Assembly (NCBI GenBank): GCA_002712305.1
Contig: PATE01000057.1
Coordinates: 1 to 17,378, forward strand
DNA length: 17,378 nt
DNA from: Gemmatimonadota bacterium
GTDB taxonomy: Bacteria; Latescibacterota; UBA2968; UBA8231
Direction of reading: 5' to 3'
The translations under genes and the position numbers were made by a program. This document shows, piece after piece, positions 1-6,990 of this stretch (positions within the stretch are counted from its first letter, which is position 1; each line of letters opens with the position of its first letter). Under the pieces are notes generated by a model. It ran no database searches, was not told the origin of the DNA, and saw nothing but the letters and a program-made list of their open reading frames with translations.

Positions 1-953
1 ACCTGCTGAATATGCTGTTTGCGGGCATCCCCGTCGGGCAGATCTTCAGCGATCAGTCCCGCGTAGATCTCGATACCACTGAGAGGATTGCGCATCTCAT
101 GTGCCACGCCCCCGAGCATTTGCCGCAGTTGTGCATCGCGGGCCAGGATTTTCTGCCGCATCTCCTCCATCGTTTCACCGAGCATGCCGATCTCATCGGT
201 CGCCTCGATATGCACGGCGCGTTCCAGATTGCCCCGTCCGATCTCACGAGCTGCTGTGACGAGCCGCTTGACGGGACGCGTGATGTGACGCGCGACCCCC
301 ACGGCAACCACGAGGGTCACCAACGCCCCCAAAGCGGCAAAGAGAACGACCGAACGCTTGAAACCGAGGATCGCCTCCATGTAGCTGGCGCCGATGTCGA
401 CCCCCACGCCGGCGATCACATCTCCCGTGCGCGGATGGATGATCGGCGCATACCCCGTCATGTGGTGGACACCAGTATCTTCGTCGATGAACCGGCGCGT
501 ATGGGTCACCTGGCCCTGAAACGCCTCGCGGACCTTTTCGCGATGGAAGCGGTCGTGCTGTACTTCGTGCACGTCGCGGCCAATGCGTGCTCCCGGTCGT
601 GTATCCAGAAGTCCCCGACCCGAGGGATCAAAGACATAGATCCGGCGAGCCCCCAGGGCCTGGGAATCCCTGACCAGCTTACCCACCTCAATGTGATACC
701 AGTTGAAGTTTTCGTATCCAGGCTGAAGGAGTCGCAAGACTTGATGCTGGCTACTCAAACGAGACGCGATCAACTGGGTCTCGGCCATCAGATGTGTCGC
801 CAGTTGTCGCTCCAGACTGTCCAGCGCCTGTCGATAGAGGGTCCAACCACTGACGGCGAGCACGATCATGGAGAGGGCGACAAAACTCAGGACCAATCGT
901 CGACTGAGGGTGCCACGTCGTGGATGGCGAAGAAAACGGAACGCGGCATTCAC
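1..953 (-). CDS. Sensor histidine kinase, N-terminal part (truncated by left edge)
   Basis: Membrane sensor kinase of a two-component system; 317 residues are visible and the catalytic ATPase domain lies beyond the left edge. Seen in order: TM1 at about residues 20-40, an extracytoplasmic sensor domain at about 41-198 that looks like a single Cache/PAS-like fold (YVFDPSGRGLLDT, then a GVGVDIG end strand), TM2 at about 201-221, a HAMP linker at about 222-270 (HITRPVKRLV, TDEIGMLGE), and the HisKA dimerisation helix with the phospho-acceptor His285 in VAHEMRNPLSG. The GTG start at 953-951 shares bases with the TGA of the upstream CHAD/SMP-30 gene (GTGA), with GAGGTG a few bases upstream as ribosome site, so translation is probably coupled. 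An ATG at 949 is in another frame and closes after 19 codons. The response regulator is not in the window. The ligand cannot be told from sequence. Confidence 0.93.
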   Translation of the reverse strand, partial: MNAAFRFLRHPRRGTLSRRLVLSFVALSMIVLAVSGWTLYRQALDSLERQLATHLMAETQLIASRLSSQHQVLRLLQPGYENFNWYHIEVGKLVRDSQALGARRIYVFDPSGRGLLDTRPGARIGRDVHEVQHDRFHREKVREAFQGQVTHTRRFIDEDTGVHHMTGYAPIIHPRTGDVIAGVGVDIGASYMEAILGFKRSVVLFAALGALVTLVVAVGVARHITRPVKRLVTAAREIGRGNLERAVHIEATDEIGMLGETMEEMRQKILARDAQLRQMLGGVAHEMRNPLSGIEIYAGLIAEDLPDGDARKQHIQQ

Positions 954-2881
954 AAGGACACCTCGACCTGTGAACAAAACTCCGCACGACCGCGGACACC
1001 GGGGCGCAGATGGAACAGTGAGCCCGCCAGAGGGCCATTCGCCGCACGATCGTGCCCCCCTGCGGTGGTCACGTACAGATCTTCCAGATCCGGTCCCGCG
1101 AAGGTGGCGCAGGACACCTTCTGCGTCGGAAACTCGACCCGCAGCAACTGTTCCCCCGTCGGGCTGTATCGCACCAGACAGGCGCCGTCCCACCGTGCGC
1201 ACCAGACGCATCCCTCTGCGTCGACGGTCATCCCGTCAGGCACACCCGCCTCGTCCCGCGTGTCGGCAAACACGGCGCGGCTGCGCAGATCCCCTGTGGC
1301 CTGGTCGTAGTCGAAGCGGGAGACTTGCTTGGTCCGTGAGTCGATGAAATACATCTGGTCGTTGGTTGGTGTGAATCCCATACCATTGGAACACCCGACC
1401 TCGTCGAGCAGTTCCGTGAGACTCCCATCCAGGTCGAGACGATACAGCCGACCTCCGACAGCTGCGGTGGGCATGGTACCGCAGAAAACCCTCCCGAGGG
1501 GGTCGGCGATCACATCGTTGAAACGCGAGTCGCGTTCGGGTTCGATTCCGTCGATGAGCAACTGCAGATCCTGCCCCTCTCGCCAGACGCCGATCGCCCC
1601 ACCATCCATGAACAGCAGCAACGCACCATCCTGTTGAATGGTAAAACCGCCGATTGCACCCCCTTCGCGCTCGAAAACGACGGCGTTCTGTTGCGTCGCC
1701 GGATTGTAGCGATACAGACGGCCACGAGGGATGTCGACCCAATACAAAGCGGATTCCTCCGCGTGCCACAGGGGCCCCTCTCCGGTCTGACAAGGCAGGT
1801 CTACGACACACACCGGTTCCAGATCGCGGGAAACGGGTTCTCCGACAGTGACGGACGATGGGCCGCTGTCCGGATGCTGCGCGGGCGCCTCGATGAGCGA
1901 CGAGCCCTCGCCTGCCGCAGAAGACTCGCCGTCGATCTCGACCTTCAAAGACTCGGCCACGTGGACAGAGACCACGCGCTGTGGCCGCCAGCTCTCCCAG
2001 TATTGGCCGAGCCGTCGTAGAAAAAGGGCAGGCTTCTCGGCATAGATTTTCCCACCGAGCACGCGGCATTCCTCTTGCACGCGTCGACGCCTCGCATAGA
2101 TCGCCACGATCATCCCTTGTCGCTGGTCGCCTGCCAGCATCTGGGCCGGCATCTGCTCTCTGATCACCTGGGAGAGTACGGCGCAGTCATGATCAAGACC
2201 CAAAAAATCGCCCAGTTTACCGAGTTCTTCCTCCAGTGATCGCATCGGCCCTGGCCAGATCGGACCCAGCATCTGCGTGTGATAGGTCAGATACTTCACA
2301 CGCTTGCGCCAGTCGTGGAGGGATTTGACCGAAGGTCGCCAACAGCACTCGTCGTATTCGGCGCGCCCCCGGGTATAGACTCGGCCAATGCCACCCGCCA
2401 GATCAGGCCAGTCGCAACCCTCCAATGGCCAGTCATCAATACGAGCCTGAGCGACCTGCAGGCCCCGAGCGATCTCCATAAACGTCTCATCCTGCGGGCC
2501 TTGTGCCTCGTAGGCGTCTCCGTGGCGGCGAATCAGCCATGCATGCACAGCTCCCACAGAGGGCGCCAGATCGGTGGGCAGGTCTTCATACACCGACTCG
2601 AGGGTAGAGACCAGGACCGTCGCATCGCGCAGATTCGACAGTTGGGCCGCCGCCTGACGATACGTGTCATTCTCGTGGCCAGAGTGAGCTTTCCCGAGAG
2701 GCGCTCGCACCAGGCGGACGAGGCCCCGCATCCGCTTCATAGACTTGCGAGCCGAGTGCACGTCGTCGTCACGGTTGTCACTGCCGTGAACAAGACGACT
2801 TACGGCACGGGACAGCTGTTCATGGGCGACGCGGCGGACCGAAGCCTCGACCGTCTCGTCTACCTGAAGGCAGTAGGCCAT
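950..2881 (-). CDS. CHAD domain fused to SMP-30/gluconolactonase-type propeller
   Basis: A 643-residue two-domain protein without a signal peptide. Residues about 1-300 are a CHAD domain, an alpha-helical fold rich in conserved basic residues known to bind inorganic polyphosphate: VHSARKSMKRMRGLVR at 41-56 and LHDWRKRVKYL at 188-198 are the two paired histidine/arginine/lysine helices. A variable linker (about 305-355) leads to an SMP-30/gluconolactonase/LRE-like six-bladed propeller at about 357-635. Its metal and substrate residues are visible: Glu368 in GEGP, Asn455 in RFND, Asn499 in SNGMGF and Asp549 in VPDGMT. The lactonase half probably hydrolyses a sugar or related lactone (inference). 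CHAD and SMP-30 normally occur as separate proteins, so the fusion is odd. The downstream histidine kinase overlaps its stop. No strong Shine-Dalgarno sequence precedes the ATG, but the start fits the CHAD N-terminus. Confidence 0.93.
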   Translation of the reverse strand: MAYCLQVDETVEASVRRVAHEQLSRAVSRLVHGSDNRDDDVHSARKSMKRMRGLVRLVRAPLGKAHSGHENDTYRQAAAQLSNLRDATVLVSTLESVYEDLPTDLAPSVGAVHAWLIRRHGDAYEAQGPQDETFMEIARGLQVAQARIDDWPLEGCDWPDLAGGIGRVYTRGRAEYDECCWRPSVKSLHDWRKRVKYLTYHTQMLGPIWPGPMRSLEEELGKLGDFLGLDHDCAVLSQVIREQMPAQMLAGDQRQGMIVAIYARRRRVQEECRVLGGKIYAEKPALFLRRLGQYWESWRPQRVVSVHVAESLKVEIDGESSAAGEGSSLIEAPAQHPDSGPSSVTVGEPVSRDLEPVCVVDLPCQTGEGPLWHAEESALYWVDIPRGRLYRYNPATQQNAVVFEREGGAIGGFTIQQDGALLLFMDGGAIGVWREGQDLQLLIDGIEPERDSRFNDVIADPLGRVFCGTMPTAAVGGRLYRLDLDGSLTELLDEVGCSNGMGFTPTNDQMYFIDSRTKQVSRFDYDQATGDLRSRAVFADTRDEAGVPDGMTVDAEGCVWCARWDGACLVRYSPTGEQLLRVEFPTQKVSCATFAGPDLEDLYVTTAGGHDRAANGPLAGSLFHLRPGVRGRAEFCSQVEVSL

Positions 2882-2925
2882 GGATGGAGAATGGCTCGAG
2901 TCAAAGGGGGCTCAACACTGAGCGC

Positions 2926-2954
2926 AAGATACCCAGGACTCCAGGGAGTGTCCA
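2926..2954 (-). promoter_or_regulatory. Candidate sigma70-type promoter for the CHAD/SMP-30 gene
   Basis: On the minus strand TGGACA (2954-2949) and TATCTT (2931-2926) are separated by 17 nt. This gives 5/6 and 4/6 matches to the housekeeping consensus, 45 nt upstream of the ATG at 2881. Found by eye; no other evidence. Confidence 0.33.
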
Positions 2955-3009
2955 GACACAACCTGCTGTGGCTACAGGTACTTGGCCCACTTTTCGCAGA
3001 TAGAAGGAC

Positions 3010-3038
3010 TTGGCATGTCGGGTCTGCGTCGTTATCTG
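3010..3038 (+). promoter_or_regulatory. Weak candidate promoter for the MbnP-like lipoprotein
   Basis: TTGGCA at 3010-3015 and TATCTG at 3033-3038 with a 17-nt spacer; the -35 is good and the -10 poor. It lies 62 nt before the ATG at 3101, in the 219-nt gap between divergent genes at 2882-3100. That gap otherwise shows no gene or clear structure. Confidence 0.22.
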
Positions 3039-3100
3039 TTGCACGTCGGTGCAGAGCCAACAGACCGGTGCGATTCACTCTCATCCAACTGATACCGATT

Positions 3101-3823
3101 ATGAAATGGGTTCTACCCTTTGCCTTGCTGCTCCTCACCTCGTGCGGGGACGACCACGATATGGCGGATGTCACCGTCTCTTTCCGTCACGTCGTCGAAG
3201 AGTCACCGCTGGTCTTGAACCTGGTCGACTATGGCAACGAGGTCGGCGAGAGCTACAACGTGACCCGTCTCGAATACATCCTGACCGACATCGTCCTGAT
3301 GCGTGACGATGGCACGAGCGTCAACTTGCGCGATGTGTTCTATGTCCGTGTGCCAGAGAATGAAACAGGTGATGGAGCAGATGAGACGACGCGCTTTCTC
3401 ACCCGGCGGATCCCGGGTGGTTCCTACAGCGCCGTCTCTTTCCGTTTTGGCGTTCCCGCCGGAGCGGCGTTTGGTGACTTACCCAACGAGGTGAATCTGA
3501 ACCAGATGGAATGGCCCGTTCCCATGGGCGGCGGCTATCACTACATGCGTATAGAAGGGCTCGTCGAGGGCGGTGCCGAACCGCTTCTGGCGCACCTGGG
3601 TCCATCGCGTGGCGGGGACTTCTCCTTCGTCGTGGAGCTACCCATCGATCTGTTCGTCGATGGTGAGCAAACGCAGGTGCAGATCACGATGGATGTGGAT
3701 CGGTGGTGGCAACCAAACATCTACACCTTCACCGGTCGCGGCATGATCATGGGAAACCCTCAGGTACAGGCACTGCTGTCGGACAACGGACCAGGCGTGT
3801 TCAGCGCGGCATCGATCCCTTAG
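3101..3823 (+). CDS. MbnP-like lipoprotein
   Basis: A 240-residue protein. Residues 1-14 are a short lipoprotein signal ending in the lipobox LTSC, so Cys15 would be lipidated and the protein envelope-anchored. The body matches the MbnP-like (methanobactin-partner) domain pattern by eye: an opening VSFRHVVEESPLVLN, a Tyr-rich stretch YNVTRLEYILTDIVL at 53-67, and the family block MEWPVPMGGGYHYMRIEG at 136-153. Family members are periplasmic and associated with copper or with a diheme MbnH enzyme that oxidises a tryptophan of MbnP. No MbnH-type cytochrome is visible here, so the partner, if any, is elsewhere. The frame is open far upstream to 2279, but that part is antisense to the CHAD gene; the ATG at 3101 directly precedes the signal sequence and is the supported start. 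It ends 7 bp from the convergent aminotransferase. Confidence 0.82.
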   Translation: MKWVLPFALLLLTSCGDDHDMADVTVSFRHVVEESPLVLNLVDYGNEVGESYNVTRLEYILTDIVLMRDDGTSVNLRDVFYVRVPENETGDGADETTRFLTRRIPGGSYSAVSFRFGVPAGAAFGDLPNEVNLNQMEWPVPMGGGYHYMRIEGLVEGGAEPLLAHLGPSRGGDFSFVVELPIDLFVDGEQTQVQITMDVDRWWQPNIYTFTGRGMIMGNPQVQALLSDNGPGVFSAASIP

Positions 3824-3830
3824 GACACAA

Positions 3831-5051
3831 TCAGTGAGTTGCCCCCTCCGCTGACAGCTTTGTCAGCGCCGTCAGCAGGAGATCGACCTCTTCCTCAAGC
3901 AGATAGAAGGGCAGCGAGGCACGCAGCCCTTCGTGGGAATGGGGCAGGGGTTTGATCACGATGTTCCAGCGATCGCGCAGCGCGTTGGCCAGATCAGCAC
4001 CCGTCCAACCCGCCAAGCCGAAACTGACCAGGGCGGCCGACTCTTGGAACGCCGTGGGCGTGAATAGCTCTGCACCCTCAACCTGTGCCAGCCCCTGCTT
4101 CAGCCTCGTCGTCAGCGATCCCACGCGATCCCAGATCGCCTCAGGGCCAATCTCGGTCAACCAGTCACACGCGCAGGCCCATGCATGCACCAGAGGCCAG
4201 GACCAGGGACCGAATTGGAAGCGCTCGGCGGAGGCGTGCAGTTCGTACGTGTTGGCGTTGAAGTCCAGCCACTTCTCGCCGCGACCGCCCGCATAGGTGA
4301 CGCGGATCGTGTCGAGCATCTCCGACCGCACCCACAAGGCCCCCGCCGCATAGGGGGACATCATCCATTTGTAGGACAGCAGGCCCGCGTAGTCACACTG
4401 CAGATCGCGCAGACGATACGGCACGACGCCACAGGAATGGGCCAGATCCAGAAAACTCGAAATGCCCCGCTCGCGAGCCGCGTGGCACTGCGCTTCGACA
4501 GGAAACCGATAGCCCAAATCTGTGGTGACATGGCTCAGCGCGAGTAGTCTCGTCCGCCCCCCATCCATGGCCTGAACTGTGGCGGCGACCGCCTCTTCTG
4601 GTGTATCTGAGAGGGGCACTTTGACGATCTCTACGCCCGACAGATCCCGCAGATGCAGACAGGGTAGCAGCAGTGCCGCCTCTTCATCGGCGGAGATCAC
4701 GATGCGGTCCCCCGGCTGCCAGTCCATCCCGCGCAACACCGTCTGAAAGCCCTCGCTCACCCCCCGCATCAGAGCCAGTTCGTCGGCACTAACGTCGAAG
4801 AAGCGGGCGATGGTCTCCATGGACCGGCGACGACGCGGATATTCCTCTTCGGGATAGATCACATGCAGCGGTCCACGAACCAGCAACTCTTCCATGAGGC
4901 GAATGTGCTCACGCGCCACCGGCTCAGGCGTGATCGATACACCCCCGTTCTGAAACCACACGTAGTTGGCCAGCGCCGGGAATTGCGCGCGGATGGCATG
5001 AAGGTTGATCCCCTGCCCATCGGTCTGCGGCGTGCTCAAACCAACCCCCAC
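3831..5051 (-). CDS. Class V PLP-dependent aminotransferase (isopenicillin-N-epimerase/cysteine-desulfurase-like)
   Basis: A 406-residue fold-type I PLP enzyme. Visible marks: N-terminal NGGVSITP (residues 35-42), the phosphate-anchoring region GVSEGFQTVLRGMDWQPGD (97-115), His174 in LSHVTTDLGYRFPV, the cofactor-nitrogen Asp202 in FLDLAHSCG with His205, the Schiff-base Lys228 in LLSYKWMMSPYAAG, and Arg377 near the C-terminus as carboxylate binder. Length and order fit the class V group that includes isopenicillin-N epimerase-like, kynureninase-like and desulfurase-like enzymes; the substrate cannot be assigned. It is the last gene of the five-gene set. The GTG at 5051 overlaps the PhyH gene by 16 bp; an in-frame TTG at 5039 would make a TTGA overlap with the PhyH stop, has a GGGGG tract at better spacing, and is a real alternative start. 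Confidence 0.92.
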   Translation of the reverse strand: MGVGLSTPQTDGQGINLHAIRAQFPALANYVWFQNGGVSITPEPVAREHIRLMEELLVRGPLHVIYPEEEYPRRRRSMETIARFFDVSADELALMRGVSEGFQTVLRGMDWQPGDRIVISADEEAALLLPCLHLRDLSGVEIVKVPLSDTPEEAVAATVQAMDGGRTRLLALSHVTTDLGYRFPVEAQCHAARERGISSFLDLAHSCGVVPYRLRDLQCDYAGLLSYKWMMSPYAAGALWVRSEMLDTIRVTYAGGRGEKWLDFNANTYELHASAERFQFGPWSWPLVHAWACACDWLTEIGPEAIWDRVGSLTTRLKQGLAQVEGAELFTPTAFQESAALVSFGLAGWTGADLANALRDRWNIVIKPLPHSHEGLRASLPFYLLEEEVDLLLTALTKLSAEGATH

Positions 5052-5821
5052 AGACGCTGACGATCTTCAGGCCAGTCCGACCAACCCGGATGAATGTGTT
5101 TCAGCGCCTCCAGATCGCGCGTTCGACCTCCCGCCGGATAGTAGTTCCACCCCATTGCCCGTCGAGGGCCGGCGGCTGTCTTCACACCCGTCGCATGCCA
5201 CGTGGACGGTGTCCACACCAGGGTCCAGCGCGGATCGAGGACGACCTCGACCTCATGCGGGTGTCGAGCGAAACACATCTCTGGCGTCTCATCGTGGGTG
5301 CCTGTGGCCAGCTCCAGCTGCAGCAATTCGTCGGCGACCTCGTCGGGAGGCCGGTTCTGCGAGCCGGGCAACACCCGCAGAGGGGCATTGCTCGTGTCGT
5401 GTCGATCCAGGGCGGTGCGAAACGAGACCTGCTGAGCGTCGGGGCCGCCGTCGGTGTGCCACTGCACCTGTTGTTGGGGCCGGCCATCTTCGCCGATCAC
5501 CGCCACCGCAGAGCCTAGACCGACTGCCCCGATGTGGACGGTCTCGGTACCGAGGATTCGCCGCGCCCCGTCGAGCAACTCCGGGTGCTCCACCATCTGC
5601 AGCAGGGGTTCTCCCACCATCAACCACTGACAGGCGAGTCGATTGAATCCCTGCGGAAACTCCGTGGCCTCCCATTCGGGTTCGATATCCTGCTGCGCCC
5701 GATCCACGGCCCGAACACCCTCGGCGCCCAGCGGATTTGGGATCAGAAAGAAGCCGTTGCGTTTGAAGTGGTTGATCTGGCCGTCAGTTATCACCAAGCC
5801 TTGCTCAGGAGATGGACTCAT
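5036..5821 (-). CDS. Phytanoyl-CoA dioxygenase (PhyH) family protein
   Basis: A 261-residue Fe(II)/2-oxoglutarate-dependent oxygenase of the PhyH family, cytosolic. The facial triad is intact: His122 and Asp124 in QWHTDGG, and distal His209 in TPSTWHATGV. Arg220 or Arg221 in GPRRAMGWNY is placed to bind the 2-oxoglutarate carboxylate. The N-terminus (ITDGQINHFKRNGFFLIPNPL, residues 11-31 in part) is the standard PhyH opening, and LRVLPGSQN at 148-156 is the family's loop after the core strand. The substrate is unknown; PhyH members in bacteria hydroxylate many small molecules. The ATG at 5821 overlaps the stop of the enolase-superfamily gene by 4 bp (ATGA) and the 3' end overlaps the aminotransferase, supporting one transcript in which hydroxylation is one step. 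Confidence 0.94.
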   Translation of the reverse strand: MSPSPEQGLVITDGQINHFKRNGFFLIPNPLGAEGVRAVDRAQQDIEPEWEATEFPQGFNRLACQWLMVGEPLLQMVEHPELLDGARRILGTETVHIGAVGLGSAVAVIGEDGRPQQQVQWHTDGGPDAQQVSFRTALDRHDTSNAPLRVLPGSQNRPPDEVADELLQLELATGTHDETPEMCFARHPHEVEVVLDPRWTLVWTPSTWHATGVKTAAGPRRAMGWNYYPAGGRTRDLEALKHIHPGWSDWPEDRQRLWGLV

Positions 5822-6897
5822 GCGGCGGCCACCGTCATGCCCTGCAGGGCGGCCTCGCCGATCTCGACGCCCAACCCGGGCGCCTCGAAGGGATACAGAT
5901 AGCTGCCTTCGGCGCGTACGCGCTGCTTGGCAGGCGATGTCGTGTACAGGACCGGCCCCATCGGATCACAGGGTAGACTGATCTGTGGTGAAGAAATCCC
6001 CACCGCCACCTGTGCACTCACGCCTAGTGTCGATTCCTGGTCGGTGCCGATGAGGCATTTCATGCCCGCTCCCTCACCAAAGGCAAGGATCCGTTTGATG
6101 TTTGTCGGCCCCGCCGCGACACAGGCCACGTTGAAGGCATTGCAGGCTTCAAAGTGGGCTGCCTCGTACGCTTGCTGCAACGTGTTGATGTGCCACGTGA
6201 CTGGCAGATCCACTCGCCGGGTAAACTGCGCCGACGCACGCATGTCCCGACTGGGCTGTTCAAAGTGAAAGGGATCATGGTGGCGCAGCGTATCCCCATA
6301 CCTGACCGCCTCCTGCCAGTCCTTGAAGCGACCCGAAAAGTCGATGGACTTCAGCTTCAGTGCGTCGCCATGGCGGCTCTTCATCTCGGTGAGAAAACGG
6401 TTGTCCAGCTCCGCATCTCCGGAGACATAGTAGCGAAACAGATGATGACCGAGATCGACGAGGCGCTGCAGGTAGGAGGCGGCATTCTCGAAATCGTCCC
6501 GGACCTGCCAGCCGAAGATCGGATAACAGGCATACAAGCGGTCGCGCACCTTGCCACCGAGCATCTGATAGACCGGCACGCCCTGAACCTTGCCATTCAG
6601 ATCGTAGAGTCCAAGATCGATGGCCGATGCCACATGCCCGTCCGACACCGAAGAGGGCCACGAACGAGATTGCATGAATTCGCTCAGCTCCACAATCTGT
6701 CTGGCGTCTCGGCCCACCAGATGCTCGTTGAGCGCCTGCGCCAGGGCCGGCACATCGTCACTTCGAGAATCGGAGGCTTCTCCCCAACCGATGGGTGCAT
6801 CACCGTCGACATGGATCTTCACCAGAACGTGTCCAGAGATGTATCCGTAGAATCGCGGTGTTTCGATCTGGATCACTTCGATCTTCTGAATCTTCAT
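5818..6897 (-). CDS. Enolase-superfamily protein, mandelate racemase/muconate lactonizing enzyme-like, unusual active site
   Basis: A 359-residue protein with the enolase-superfamily layout: N-terminal capping domain (about 1-115, with VLVKIHVDGDAPIGWGE), then a beta/alpha barrel. By eye the barrel strand ends are RYYVSG at 155-160, SIDFSG at 184-189, HFEQP at 211-215, TWHINT at 234-239, and GTDQESTLGVSAQVAVG at 284-300. Asp186 and Glu213 fit the first two Mg ligands. The lysine pair K-x-K expected at the second strand is replaced by R-Y-Y, and the third ligand position appears to be His236 rather than Asp/Glu. Family enzymes abstract a proton alpha to a carboxylate; this one may do different chemistry or be structural (inference). 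It follows the degenerate M14 gene after 93 bp (6898-6990, where I see nothing definite) and overlaps PhyH by 4 bp. Confidence 0.9.
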   Translation of the reverse strand: MKIQKIEVIQIETPRFYGYISGHVLVKIHVDGDAPIGWGEASDSRSDDVPALAQALNEHLVGRDARQIVELSEFMQSRSWPSSVSDGHVASAIDLGLYDLNGKVQGVPVYQMLGGKVRDRLYACYPIFGWQVRDDFENAASYLQRLVDLGHHLFRYYVSGDAELDNRFLTEMKSRHGDALKLKSIDFSGRFKDWQEAVRYGDTLRHHDPFHFEQPSRDMRASAQFTRRVDLPVTWHINTLQQAYEAAHFEACNAFNVACVAAGPTNIKRILAFGEGAGMKCLIGTDQESTLGVSAQVAVGISSPQISLPCDPMGPVLYTTSPAKQRVRAEGSYLYPFEAPGLGVEIGEAALQGMTVAAA

Positions 6898-6990
6898 GTT
6901 CTCATCTCATTCGTTGGTTTCTTGGTCGCCAATCGCCGCCAATTCACCTGCCGCCTCGCATCCTCGCCGCCCCATAGGGAATCTCAACCG

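Noticed and set aside
12-1310. Long open frame on the plus strand (432 codons)
   Set aside because: It lies antisense to the sensor kinase and the SMP-30 half. Its translation has no domain character, while the minus strand gives clear HAMP, HisKA and SMP-30 motifs.
2279-3100. Upstream extension of the MbnP-like frame
   Set aside because: It is antisense to the CHAD gene. The lipoprotein signal begins at 3101, so the extension is chance openness in GC-rich DNA.
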